From Cordylochernes scorpioides (Eukaryota; Arthropoda; Arachnida; Pseudoscorpiones; Chernetidae), in contig CP092863.1 of the NCBI GenBank assembly GCA_030710605.1, positions 138,478,994-138,542,993 of the forward strand: 64,000 bases of DNA, in the 5' to 3' direction. The stretch's first letter is position 1. Each line of letters opens with the position of its first letter. Shown in pieces: positions 45,502 to 57,171 of this stretch. Below the pieces are notes generated by a model, which was not told the origin of the DNA, searched no databases, and saw nothing but the letters and a program-made list of their open reading frames with translations. The position numbers and the translations under genes are program-made.

Positions 45502-45944
45502 CTGCATTACAAAATCTATCTTAACACTAGTTTTACTGTGAATTTTTCTTTAAATTAATATTATTTATTTATACTTTTTTGATACATTTAAAACGTAACA
45601 TTATCTTGTAAAATAGTACAGATTAAACTGTAAATAATCTTATTATGAGTAACTATAACAGAATCTTTTAAAAAGTTTGTAATAGTTTTTAAGAGTAATA
45701 TTAAATTTAAATATGAATTCTTTCAAATTTTCTATTATTTAAGAAAAAAAAATTTATAATCAAAATAAGGAGAGATCCAGATTTAGCTCTTCTCTCAATA
45801 GAATACAAGTTTTATCGTAAATAACATAACGGTAAACTTTAGGGCCTATTCAGAAATCGTACTTCCGATTGGTTCTTAATTTATTTGACAATTATAATTA
45901 TAATAGAGATTATTGTTAAGAGAGAAAAAAAGAAGATAGCTTAC

Positions 45945-46402
45945 CTGCCCAAAGGACGTGGTGGTGCTCCATGAAGACTAGGGTATGTTGATGTGCGGGT
46001 AAGATGGAAGTCCCGCGCATGTTATGTGAGCGAATGTTGTACTGTGCTGTTGGACCTAACGCTGTGATAGTGGGGCCCTAGAGAAGGGAAGGGACAGAGC
46101 CCGATGACCCAAACTCAACATCTCTGTTGAGCAAGGGCCAGCGGACTTCTGTCTCAACCCAGAAATGTTCTGACGTGTGCCTAGAAAATGTTGGACGGCG
46201 CATGTCAGGGTACAGGATGTTGTCAAGTGAGCCCCCCCAAATGGGTTCTGGGATGTATACCCTACAATGGAGGAACCCCGGCTCATCAAACTTAGTGTCG
46301 ATGGCGTTAAAATATGGAAATGGGGAGCCGGGGGTGAGGGGTGTGGGTGGAGGTGTGGCAGGTGGGGTGTGTATGCCCTGTTTGCGTCCTCTCCCCTTAG
46401 TC
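45945..46402 (-). CDS. Exon X, gene copy C (best preserved)
   Basis: At 458 nt it is the only copy whose length carries one frame from E1 to Y. 107 codons run from TKGRGRKQG through the TP-rich stretch and EHFWVETEVRWPLLNRD to GSVPSLL; then comes TAG (46078-46080, reverse), then 44 open codons: GPTITALGPTAQYNIRSHNM, RGTSILPAHQHTLVFMEHHH, VLWA, plus one base. Acceptor TGTGGTTACAG, donor GTAAGCTA. Either the protein ends at TAG (121 residues with E1), or the stop is read through, edited or a recent mutation. Confidence 0.6.
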
Positions 46403-46526
46403 CTGTAACCACAGGAAGAATACTGTCAGTCCAGTACTGTAAATTATCAATATATTCCTATCAGTATATTTCCCCCACTTTGGTAAACTTTAATAGAGCA
46501 TTCACTCTCTTTCAATATTTTTTCTT

Positions 46527-46689
46527 TTTCCTTTAAGGACATCTAATTGCAGATCCAAAGTTTCCTTTAGAGAGAGGTGTCCTCTTACTATGAGTTGCTA
46601 AATTGTAAAAATTGGATTATGCAAATGAAAATTGTCCTTTGTAGAGAGGTGTCAGCTAGCGGGGTGTCCGCTAAAGGGAGGTTCTACTG
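46527..46689 (-). mobile_element. pogo/Tigger-like MITE before exon X
   Basis: Right end GGAGGTTCTACTG followed by TA; the other end is eroded. Confidence 0.65.
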
Positions 46690-47654
46690 TATCTTGTTTT
46701 GATGAAGTATCAATATACTGTGCTATTGAAAATATTATCTCTGTAAGTATAATTGGATATAAATGCAGGTGATGTGAGATGAACAATTGAAAAATATAAC
46801 TCAATATTTTACACAAGTGAGGTTCAACTGCTTTGTATATTTACACAATGTTGCAATTTTCTTGCCATCGATGTTATTATATCATCTCCGCCATGTTAAT
46901 CTACCAAGTTTGCCATGTTAATAAAAAATAAAATTAAAACAGTGTTGAAATGTGAAGTGAGTATGTGGGTTTAGAGCAAATGCTTTTTCCTTTTATTCGT
47001 GGATACAGTTCCTATATATATATAATTATTCTAGCCAAAATATGAAATTTGTGTATTTATTGTTTTTTAAACTTTAGATAAATATTATTGAATGTGTGGC
47101 CGTTTTGAATACAATTCTATAAGGAAACAGAAATTCTAGAATAAAAGTGAATGATGTAGAATAATATAAATGTCTCTTTAATTGTAAATTTTACGATTTT
47201 TGAATTAAATTGTTATATATGTATGGGATATCAATAAAAACTCAAGTTTTCGTTTGTTATTTATTTATTGTATAATAGTAAACAAATAAAAATCATCTTT
47301 TGAGATAAAGAATTAAAATCTGAGAGAGAGAGATGTTTATAGCAGAATGCTGATGTCTTAATGTCTATGACCATTGTTCACCTGTTTGAATTGGGTCTTT
47401 TTATACTTCAAATTTTACATTTTTATTTCATTCATTTATGCTTATGAGGTGATACAGCAGCGTATATACAATTAGAGAGGAGACAAAATGAAGTAATGTA
47501 GCTGCTGTAATTTTTATTTTAAAATGTGGTATCTCAACTTTATTAATTGATAAGATAATTGTGATAAAATGTGTTGGGGGAAGAGTGGTATAAATCGTTG
47601 AAGATTTCCGACAGTCATGACCAGAAATTGGATTTGTTGTATATATATTAATTA
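46690..47654 (-). other. Intron 1 of gene copy C, X-proximal part
   Basis: Near-identical reverse complement of 117-1096. Confidence 0.6.
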
Positions 47655-48074
47655 ACTAGCCGAATGACCCAGGCACGCCCAGGTTTTACCTGATTAAATT
47701 TATTTATTTAAATACTATTCGTTACAATTATAAATTGGTGCCGTGGATGTCACTCTTGTGAAACGTCCCGCTCCAAACTTTGTGTCAGAGAAGCGATATT
47801 TTTATAAAGAGATGATCTGGCTTTGTGTCTTCTGCTCGAATGAATGTTTTTCTGTTAGAATTTTGTTCCTGCACACTAAAAATGAACTGGCTTCACCCGT
47901 GGTCTCAGCTTTTAGGAATTTTTCCAGATATAATTTTGTATCTGATAATCAAACATGATACAGCAATATTGTCATAATCACTTTCTGACTAAAAAAACAA
48001 CTATTTTTGCCCAGAACCTGTCATTTTTATTTTTTATTGGCTAAAAATCCGATAAATATCTTTTCCAGATTTTT
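47655..48074 (+). mobile_element. ACTAGCC-ended dispersed element, short copy inside intron 1
   Basis: Same left end as 36624. It replaces about 190 bp present in the forward introns (12645-12830) and stops within TTTTCCAGATTTTT. Confidence 0.55.
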
Positions 48075-50002
48075 CAGCATTGGGCACTTTTTTGCTGAAT
48101 AAAAAATTGCTCAACTGCCTCTTGATTTTTTATTCAATCCAATATATGTATTTTTATTTATTTTATAATGTCTTTTTATTACCTAAAATAGTATCAGTAT
48201 AAGATCCAGTTATAATACTGTGGTTATAATTCGCACTGTGCAAGACATCTGCTGCTTTAATATTCCAAGATTACAGACAACAAGAAGGTAATAACAAATT
48301 GTGCATGCTTTATTGTAAATAAAATGTATCTAAAATTCAATGTGTAAATATCTTTATGATTTTTCTTTTACAATACCTTCTAATATTTAGAAAATTTAGA
48401 GGTATGTAAATATTTGTAAATGTGTAAATATTTCGACACGAATTTCCCTATAGGTGATATCGCATTTTGTGTTAAATATCAATATTCCATTTGCAGAGAA
48501 TCCGTGGTAAATCCATGTATAATACATTTCTTTTCCTCCAATTCACCCACACTAATCTATTTATTATCTTGATTGTCTTTATATAATTGTTCTTGTATAT
48601 TAATTACATATTACCATTAAGGTACTATAACTGTTTTTCCTGCATGTATCCTAATTTTCTGCTTGGAAAATCTGTATAAGACTAAAAGGTCTTAATAAAG
48701 CTTTTTTTGTTGTTGTAATATCGATTTTCAAAGAGTAGTTAGCAAAATAATAAAGCTATACCTAACATGATTTTAAAAATATATATTTCTCCTTTACATG
48801 CCTTTATTTTCTTTTGTATTTCTCTTCAATGTAAATACAGTAAACAAGTTCAAATTTTTATAACCTCCATTCTTCAGCTGAGAAATTTTTGCATAAAATA
48901 AAATATCTCAATAAAGGCTTATGTATGCATGTATCATATGTAAAAATGCCTGTCTTTTTATTTATGATTAGCTTTTACTTTTTTATTCTTTTCATTTTCA
49001 GACTCCGAAGTAAAAATACATGTATAGGACTATATGTTTTAATAATGGCTTCTGTGTGTGTTTTGTGTCAAATAATATTAAATAAATAAAATATATATTA
49101 GAGTTGAAATTTTAATGTCTGTTATACCCTGTGTGAATAGAAATAATATTTTTTAACTGGATATTAAACTTGTTATGATTATATTTATGAATAATATTTG
49201 AGGCAGTAAAAGACAATAATAACTATCCTATAACCAAATGTATTTAATTATTCTAATGTAAGACATTTAATCGCGTTTCTATATTTTATTAATAATAATT
49301 TAGAAAATAATTAGAGAAGTAACGTGTGTACCATTCACATAAGAAAACATCCCAATGTAAATATAATTGCTAATTATGTTGAATTTATTTTGTTTTCTAT
49401 AGTGTATTTATAAATTATCCCTTTAATTAATCGTTTGTCAATTTATATTTTTGTTTATTTTTGTCAATAAAGGTTTTGTAATATTTTAAAAATTATTTCT
49501 TCAAATTTGTAGGGTAACGTATATATGTATAATTTTTATATGAAACTTTATTTTTATAACTTTTTTGTAATTTTTAATCAGTCATCACTAATATTAAAAA
49601 TGTAATCAATGCATTAATTTTTCAACTTTGAGTTCTTTCAAACATTATGGTTTAGATATAAAAATATAGAATAAATCATCCTAAATAGTTGGTGAAAAAT
49701 TATAAAAAATATTTGCGTATGCCCCCAAAGGATTATTATTTTCTTATTTTTATCTTTATTATATTTCTTTTAGGGTGTGAATCAATTTGTAATAATTTTA
49801 GAAACAAATATCGTGGAAAATAATTCTTGAAAAACAAACAAAAACCTGTGATTTTTTTTATATTTGAATCAGAATCACGTATAAATGTTGAATTTGTATT
49901 TTTTGATTTTTTGAAATATTTATAAAAAATTATTTGAATTTTTCTATCTTCGTTGATGGAGTATGTTTGCTCAAAGCTGAGGATAGGCAATGTTTCACTT
50001 AC
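48075..50002 (-). other. Intron 1 of gene copy C, E1-proximal part
   Basis: Very close reverse complement of 10724-12645, closer than either is to copy B. No conserved coding. Confidence 0.5.
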
Positions 50003-50043
50003 TTCTTCCGTCTAAAAATCTTACAGAAGCTGAAACAGCCCAT
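50003..50043 (-). CDS. Exon E1, gene copy C
   Basis: Reverse-strand ATG at 50043; encodes MGCFSFCKIFRRK plus AA, donor GTAAGTG. Joined to X at 46402 the split codon becomes AAG (Lys) and the frame stays open. The purine-rich leader (GCGAGCGAGCAAGC) lies at 50044-50130. Confidence 0.6.
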
Positions 50044-50420
50044 TTTGAATTCGCTTGGTATGTTCGCTTTGATCGTTAGTTTGCTTGCTCGCTTGTTAGA
50101 TGCTTGCTCGCTCGCTTATTCGATTATTGTGATCTCCTGGTGACAATCAAGTCCTGACATAACTATTTTTTAAGATAAAAACATCAGAATTCCACGAATA
50201 AGTATCTTTTTATTTAAAATATATTAAAAAGGAATTTATCCTTAGAAGCCTGATCTATTTTAAACCATATTTGCGGAAGAGCTTTGCTCGATGCAATACC
50301 TTGAAATTATATAACTATAAGCTTATGTTTTCCTAGTTTCAATAAAAACCCTTTAGCTGTCTTCCATAGAAAATACAGGGTATATCCCAAACCAACCTAA
50401 TACAATAGTAAAGCAGTCTA
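50044..50420 (-). promoter_or_regulatory. Putative promoter and leader of gene copy C
   Basis: Reverse counterpart of 10307-10682. No core promoter motif could be fixed. Confidence 0.3.
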
Positions 50421-50527
50421 GAGCGCCATCTAATGGAGCAAAATAAATTAACGTTCATTCAACTTGCTCCGTGATATTTGGCCAACCCATAAACGTTAGT
50501 TTATTTTTGCTCCACTAGATGGCGCTC
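50421..50527. repeat. Large imperfect palindrome upstream of E1
   Basis: Reverse counterpart of 10200-10306. Confidence 0.75.
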
Positions 50528-50618
50528 TGCATCTAAAAAACACATGTGCTTGTGGTCAGGATATGCTTTCTTTATTTTTAATATCAACACCTGACCCACT
50601 TATTTATTATTTTTTCTG

Positions 50619-51459
50619 TTGTTTAATTCATGTGTTAAGCGTATTTATGCAAATTTCGCCTTAAATACCCATTTCTTGGTTTCTCAAGAGGCCTCTGAGA
50701 CCAAAAATCTTTTTGGTCGCAGTGGTACAGCCTATTCCACTCTGACGAGCACCAACAGCGCGGAGGCAGCCCGAGCTTTCCTGGAAATGCATCGAAGCGA
50801 TGGAGATCAACTGTTTTCCTGTATTGTCACTGGAGATGAAAGCTGGGTGCAACATTCAACTCCAGAAACAAAATGACAAAGCATGGTGTGGAAGAAGCCT
50901 GAGGAAAGTGGACCAAAAAAGTCCAAGTTCACAATTATTGGTTGACTACCTGCCCCCAAACACTACGGTTAAGGCTGCGAGGTACTGCGAAGTCCTCACT
51001 AAACTCAGAGCTGCAATAAAACGGAAACGTCCTGGACTTTTGTCTCGGAAAGTGTTATTCGTCCATGACAATGCTCGCCCTCATGCAGCTCGAACGACCC
51101 AAAAGTTGCTGGATATCTTCAAATGGGAAATTTTTACACATCCACCTTATTCTCCGGATTTGCCCCAAGCGATTCCATCTTTTTCCAGCACTCAAGTTGC
51201 ACCTTGGAGGCAAGCACTTTGCGAATCATAACGAAGTGCAGGCGGAGGCGAACCACTTGCTACGAAGACAGGACACAACTTGGTACAACAGTGGTATCAA
51301 AAAATTGCTACAACGGTACCAAAAATGTTCGGACAGTAATGGTGATTATGTAGAGAAGTAGGCTATGAGTTGTATAATGAAAATAAAATAACTGCATAAT
51401 TGTAAATAATGTTGTTTATTTGTTAAAAATAGGGAAACTTATTTATTGGATGGCCCTCA
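50619..51459 (+). pseudogene. mariner transposase relic, copy C
   Basis: Forward pieces: IVTGDESWVQHSTPETK, LLVDYLPPNTTVKAARYC, VLFVHDNARPHAA, HPPYSPDLP, and in a shifted frame GFAPSDSIFF, which supplies the expected third Asp (APSD), then NSGIKKLLQRYQKCSDSNGD. A one-base shift just after SPDL separates the second and third acidic residues. It ends in TTATTTATTGGATGGCCCTC. The same internal deletion as in copies A and B. Confidence 0.8.
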
Positions 51460-51465
51460 TATATA

Positions 51466-52280
51466 TGTGATGATTTAAGACCATGGAATTGTTGTAAATA
51501 GTCTAGATATCTACTACCACATGTTCCACCCCTTAACTGTATATAACTTCTTATGTACTGCACATAGAAAGCCTCAACTAACATCAATCTGTACCGCGTA
51601 AGAATCTAATAAAGTATAGCAACTGCACAGATAGAAGGAATGGAGACTAACAGGAGAAGATTAAGGTTAAAACTAATCAGGCTTAGGTGAGAGTAGAAGT
51701 CAAACCTAAGAAGTAGGCCTAGAAGAGAGCCCGACTATTAATAAAGTCACAGCTAACCTTCTGACCCCGGAAACCCTGCGAGCTAAGTTTAAGCCAATAT
51801 TTCCTGGCAAGACAGGACGTATCTTGTGACCGCGGAAACCGTAAAAGTCGAGTAACGCCCCGTATTTCCGGAACAAGACCGGACGTATCTTCCGTCAAAG
51901 GCAGTAGCAAAGAACAATCAGAAGACATCACCTAAATAGGTCAACCAATAGAAAAAGGCCACGTGGCATGGTCTCGCCAATTGGGAAAGAATCACCTAAA
52001 TAGGTCAGCCAATTAGAAAGAAGCAAGGTCGTGGTGTTAAATCGAGGACCTAGAATTGTTAGTCTTCGCTTGGAGCCCAACGGTAACACTTGCTTTAAAG
52101 ATCTCTCTCTCTCCTCATCCCATTCCTTCTTGACGTCAGACGCTTTTAGTGGAATCTCTGTTTGTTTATTTCACCTTTGGCCCAGCTGTGTCGCCTTCCA
52201 CCACGACTGCACGGGAGAGTTGACATCGAGGTTCGTCGAGCATCAGGTAACACTGGTCCCAGAGGTCCCAAGATATCACA
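51466..52280 (+). mobile_element. Probable solo LTR
   Basis: Begins TGTGATGATT and ends GATATCACA (5'-TG...CA-3' with short inverted ends), about 815 bp, set in a TATA-rich target. It contains a TATATAA box, AATAAAG, two CACCTAAATAGGTCA/CCAAT direct repeats and two GGACGTATCTT repeats. It is GC-richer than its surroundings and absent from the same place in forward units. No internal retrotransposon genes are present. The family is not identified. Confidence 0.55.
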
Positions 52281-52286
52281 TATATA

Positions 52287-52670
52287 TGTGGTACAATTAT
52301 ATATATCGTCCCTACAACTGCAAACTATCGAATGTGAAATTTTTAAATTTCACATTCGATAGTTTGCAGTTGTAGGGACGATATGAAAAAACAATAGAAA
52401 AAATAAAAGATTTTAGCCATTGGGATCAAAAATCATTTTGGTCGCAGTGGTTACAGCCTACTCTACGCTGACGAGCGCCAACAGTGCGAAACGCGTTCGT
52501 GGATGGCTTTTCTTGATTTATCAAGAAATTGGGATGGCCAAATATCACGGAGCAAGCTATATAAGCGTTTAGTTTATTTTTTCTCCACTAGATGGCGCTC
52601 TTCCATCTAAAAAGCACATGTGTTCGTGGTCAGGAGATGCCTTTTTATTTTTAATTATATATATGTCATA
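52287..52670 (+). mobile_element. Element E, duplicated copy with palindrome insertion
   Basis: Matches 53160-53462 except for the 76-bp insert at 52306-52381. Confidence 0.55.
52306..52381. mobile_element. 76-bp perfect palindrome inserted at TA
   Basis: TCGTCCCTACAACTGCAAAC and its reverse complement enclose a central AAATTTTTAAATTT; all arm bases pair except the two at the centre. TA flanks both sides, and the uninterrupted target TATATA is visible at 53180, so this looks like a minimal Tc1/mariner-type MITE that left a TA duplication. Confidence 0.7.
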
Positions 52671-52673
52671 ATT

Positions 52674-52887
52674 TGTACATAACTGGATGCAAACCCGACC
52701 CAATATGTATGCAATGTATGTTTTAAAAGATTTAATAAAGAACAAGGCTTAACAAAATCTGGGAGAGAAGGCCTACAAGAGGAAACAATCATTAGCAGGG
52801 TGTATTATCCCGGAACTCATGAAACTGAGTTCAAGAACCTAGCACTTCCTGGTCAAGTTAGAACAAGTCCGAAAGGACAAAGACAGT
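52674..52887 (+). other. Unplaced block, possible retroelement fragment
   Basis: Starts TGTCATAATTTG and ends AAAGACA. Not found elsewhere in the window. It contains TTTAATAAAG. Too little evidence to classify. Confidence 0.25.
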
Positions 52888-53157
52888 GCTCAAGTTGCAC
52901 CTTGGAGGCAAGCACTTTGCGAATCATAACGAAGTGCAGGCTGAGGCGAACCACTTGCTACGAAGACAGGACACAACTTGGTACAACAGTGGTATCAAAA
53001 AATTGCTACAACGGTACCAAAAATGTTTGGACAGTAATGGTGATTATGTAGAGAAGTAGGCTATGAGTTGTATAATGAAAATAAAATAACTGCATAATTG
53101 TAAATAATGTTGTTTATTTGTTAAAAATAGGGAAATTTATTTATTGGATGGCCCTCA
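52888..53157 (+). pseudogene. mariner 3' tail, duplicated
   Basis: Repeats the last 270 bp of copy C from the CTCAAGTTGCACC segment to the TIR GGATGGCCCTC. The deduced C-terminal block ends QKC, then a frame change. Confidence 0.75.
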
Positions 53158-53159
53158 TA

Positions 53160-53462
53160 TATATATGTGGTACAATTATATATATGAAAAAACAATAGAA
53201 AAAATAAAAGATTTTAGCCATTGGGACCAAAAATCATTTTGGTCGCAGTGATTACAGCCTACTCTACGCTGACGAGCGCCAAAAGTGCGAAACGCGTTCG
53301 TGGATGGCTTTTCTTGATTTATCAAGAAATTGGGATGGCAAAATATCACGGAGCAAGCTAAATAAGCGTTTAGTTTATTTTTCCTCACTAGATGGCGCTC
53401 TGCCATCTAAAAAGCACATGTGTTCGTGGTCAGGAGATGCCTTTTTATTTTTAATTATATAT
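53160..53462 (+). mobile_element. Element E, copy C unit
   Basis: Reverse counterpart of 8945-9262. Confidence 0.5.
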
Positions 53463-53771
53463 GTGCTATAAATCTGTTATATATTTTTAGTAAATCATTT
53501 TGAATTGAGATTAAAGAAAAACAACACCTTATATATAAAATGTGTGTAACTTTCACCTCCTGTTGGATTTATCAGCAAAATAATTGTATTTTTTTGAACC
53601 AGATATAAATGACTATATTTGTTGATGTTTAATAAATCTTAATGAAAATGTCTCATTTTTTCAACTATTTTATTTCTCCTACAAAAATAACTCGGTAAAT
53701 GCCTCATTTAGAACCCTTCTATGTAAAAATGGCATAGATGGTGTTCAAAGGTATTTTTTATAGATTGATTT
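53463..53771. other. AT-rich spacer, nothing recognised
   Basis: Reverse counterpart of 8641-8944. Confidence 0.4.
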
Positions 53772-54085
53772 TTTTTTACTTATTCCTAGTACACATGGTA
53801 CAGGCCATGATAATATTGGTGGGTAGAAGTTGGCGACTGCTTTTACTATAAGTGCACCAAATGTCTACATATGTTAAAAGCAGTTCGACTTTTGCACTCA
53901 CAAGTGTGCCAGAGCTCCATTTGGTTACTTGCACTCGCTGGTGGGGTTGGACTTTTGCAAGAATCGGGGGGCCATTGGAGCATTTTTTTTTTAATCAGAA
54001 AAAAATGCCTAATGCGGGAATCAATCCAGGGTTGTAGCGGCTGAAAACCAACAGTTTAGACCATCCTTCCACCGACCCCGCTCTA
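53772..54085 (-). mobile_element. tRNA-headed SINE
   Basis: Reverse counterpart of 8335-8640, complete. Confidence 0.55.
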
Positions 54086-54290
54086 ACCCTAATCCTTCCA
54101 TGTAAAAATGGCAGAGATTGTGTTCTTAGGTAATTTTTATAGATTGAATATTTTGGTTAATAGAGAATTCTTAATAAACTTTGATAAATCTTCCAAATTA
54201 AATGATTAATCTGAAATTTGCATAAGCTTGATATCTCTGTTATTCAGCCATTGATATCTAAGATGTTGTTCATTTATACACCACAATAAC

Positions 54291-55108
54291 ACAAGCCTTT
54301 TTATTGGGGCATCCAGCCCTATACATGATTCCCCTCTACAGGATTTAGCAAAGGAAGATATTTCAAAAGTAAAAACTAAAATACAAGAGTTAATAAGGAA
54401 AAAGAAAAGAGAGAAGAAAGAAAAAAAAACAAACAAAAAGGAATATAACCATATATACAAAAAATAAACATACAGAGCAAAAGGAACCATACATGATTAA
54501 ATATTTAAATTAAAGTACCAATGTTTAGGATATGTCAAGGTTAGGATATCATTGAGAGGGCCAGTGTGGAATCAGCCGCGTTCAATCTTCGCCTTCTTCC
54601 TCCAAGCAAACCACGACATTCGGCGAATCCATTATTCTCCAAAGGACATTGACTGCTGCCATGTAGAATTTATATAAACCGAGGGAGAGACCCTGATCAA
54701 CCATCAGTGTGTTCATCCAGCTGCAAATTTGTTGGCAGTCAGGTTGAGACCAGGGTAAGCCACCCAAAATTTCTTTCCTCTGTTTCTCTAAGCAAGAGCA
54801 TCCAAATATTATATGCATAATTTCGTCTTGGATTCTGTTTTTACACAGATCGCAAGTTAGAGTCAAATCAATCTTCCAGCGCTTTGAACGATTTTCTGGG
54901 AAGATCGTCCATAGGAGTCTCAGTTGTGCAAAAAATCTTTTAATTGCTAGAGGAATAGTTGTGAATAAATATCGTTCTGCTGTTATTGAATTTTTTAGGT
55001 ATTTGAAGTGACTGTAATGTGAAGTATTTAGGATTTTCGCCATGTCGCTTTGGATGCTTTGTTCGGTTGCTATTCGAATAATAGCAGGGATTCCAGTCAG
55101 TATTGCAA
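54291..55108 (-). mobile_element. 5'-truncated LINE, best-preserved copy
   Basis: 17-bp duplications at 54274-54290 and 55109-55125. The reverse frame from 55108 to 54582 is open throughout, including the C-x2-C-x9-H-x4-C motif, and lacks the stop and frameshift of the forward copies. The reverse transcriptase core is still missing. Confidence 0.85.
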
Positions 55109-55139
55109 TTATACACCACAATAACGCTAAATCTATAAA

Positions 55140-55314
55140 CAGTAGAACCTCCATGAGAGGACACTCCGCATAGAGGACACCTCTCTACAAAGGACAGTTT
55201 TCATTGTCAAAATTATCATTTTTACTATTTAGCAACTCTCTGTTAAGAGTACACCTCTTCATAAAGGACACTTTTGCTCTTCAATTAGGTTCTGTCCTTT
55301 ATAGAGAGGATGTA
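55140..55314 (-). mobile_element. MITE next to the LINE
   Basis: CAGTAGAACCTCCATGAGAGG at the edge; the other end is lost, as at 7108. Confidence 0.65.
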
Positions 55315-55824
55315 TAACAAATGAAAACACCGAGTTTCTTTCACAAACAAATCAAACCTCCCCTGTCACCACTGCGATGAAAAAATACTGAAAGGGCCTG
55401 GCTCATCATTGGTGAACTCTCCCAGCTGTTTCACCAATTTAATCTACCAGACAGTTTGTTTAGAACTCTAATACTGTATTGGATAATTCTGCTATATATG
55501 CTGCACCAAAGAGTAGAATCTTAGAAATGGTATTCAAGAAAACTATGGACATAAGCTTTTGGGACACAGTAGAATTACATTTAATATTTGCATCAAGCAA
55601 TGCTCTTCCGTAAACAATAAGTACAAGGCCAGTTAGATTGTTCGTTTATTGAGGTTTCTCTGAGATGATCAATGTTTAAATGACATCTCTGCCTTTTTTG
55701 AACATTTTGTACAAATTGTACAATACAAACATCTTGCTCTATGAATATTATTGCCCTAACATTTCTCTACAAATTTTTAAAGTATTCTTAGCATTAATGG
55801 CATTTTTTTAAAAAACTGGATATA
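55315..55824. other. Non-coding spacer
   Basis: Reverse counterpart of 6599-7107. Confidence 0.4.
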
Positions 55825-56094
55825 CAGTAGAACTACCTCCTTTTAACGGACATCTAATTGCAGAGTCAAAGTGTCCTTTAGAGAAGGGTGTCCTCTTTCT
55901 ATGAGAGTTGCTACAGTAGAACTACCTCTCTCTAAAGGTAAATATCTAGTTGCAGAGTCGAAGTGTCCTTTAGGGAGAGGTGTTCTCTTACCAGAGAGTT
56001 GCTAAATAGTAAAAATGATCATTTTGAAAATGAAAACTGTCCTTTGTAGAAAGGTGTCTTCTAGCGTGGGTGTCCTCTCATGGAGGTTCTACTG
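55825..56094 (-). mobile_element. pogo/Tigger-like MITE with duplicated half
   Basis: CAGTAGAACTACCTCC, a second CAGTAGAACTACC about 90 bp on, then GGAGGTTCTACTG. This is the two-unit state from which the 34892-36255 array could have expanded. Confidence 0.75.
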
Positions 56095-56197
56095 TATAAT
56101 GTTTTTAGGTTCTCTCTCGCTTTAATTAAACTTGACAAGTTACAAGATGATTCCTTAGCAGTTTCCCCCCTTCTATTTTTCCTTTTAACTTACCCCA

Positions 56198-56375
56198 AGT
56201 TTTTATATGGTACAGAACATGATAATCATGGTGTTTAGAATTTGGCGACTGCTCTTACTGTAAGTATACCACATGTCTACATATGTAGAAAGCATTTTTT
56301 CACTTACAAATGTGCCAGATAGCCCTGTTTGGTTACTTGCATTTACTGGTGGGGTTGGACTTTTGCAAGAAGTTA
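56198..56375 (-). mobile_element. SINE body fragment
   Basis: Counterpart of 36358-36535. Confidence 0.5.
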
Positions 56376-56463
56376 ATAAGAGATTATAAACACAAGGTAA
56401 TAAGACCAAATCCAAATAAATTAATAAGTTGTGACGTTTCGGTAACAGCATTGTTTATAATCT

Positions 56464-57171
56464 ACTAGCCGAATGACCCGGGCAACGCCCAGGTTTTACC
56501 CGATTAAATGTTTTTATTCAAATACTATTCGTTTTAATTATAAATTGGCGACGTGGATGTCACTCTTGTGAAACGTCCCGCTCCAAACTTTGTGTCAGAG
56601 AAGCCATATTTTTATAAAGAGATGATCTGGCTTTGTGTCTTCTGCTCGAATGAATGTTTTTCTTTTAGAATTTTGTTCCTGCACACTAAAAATGAACTGG
56701 CTTCACCCGTGGTCTCAGCTATTTGTAATTTTCCCGATATAATTTAGTAACTGATAATCAAACATGATACAGCAATATTGTCATCATCATTTTCTGAATA
56801 AAAATAACTATTTTTGCTCAGAACCTGTCAATTTAATTTTTTATCGGCTAAAAATCTGATAAATATCTTTTCCAGATTTTTCTCTATGTCCTGTCAAAAC
56901 ACGTTTTACATGTACATTAGGTCAGCTGATATTACCTCCCATCTTCACCGCTAGAGGCGCTGCTTGCGAGCGAAAAGACAAATTTGCAACGCAATTTGCA
57001 AATAACTCGAAGAATATTCTGGATAGAGACCTGAAATTTTCACTCTAAGTTTTTCCAGATTCTACTCTATATACTGTTAAAATTTCAGTAAGATTAGTTA
57101 GGTATTATGGACGTGTATTTGCTGACATAGATACCCACATACATACATACACTGACTTATATATATATAGG
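56464..57171 (+). mobile_element. ACTAGCC-ended dispersed element, long copy
   Basis: Same insertion point and length as 36624-37330, so both reverse units inherited one insertion. Confidence 0.6.
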
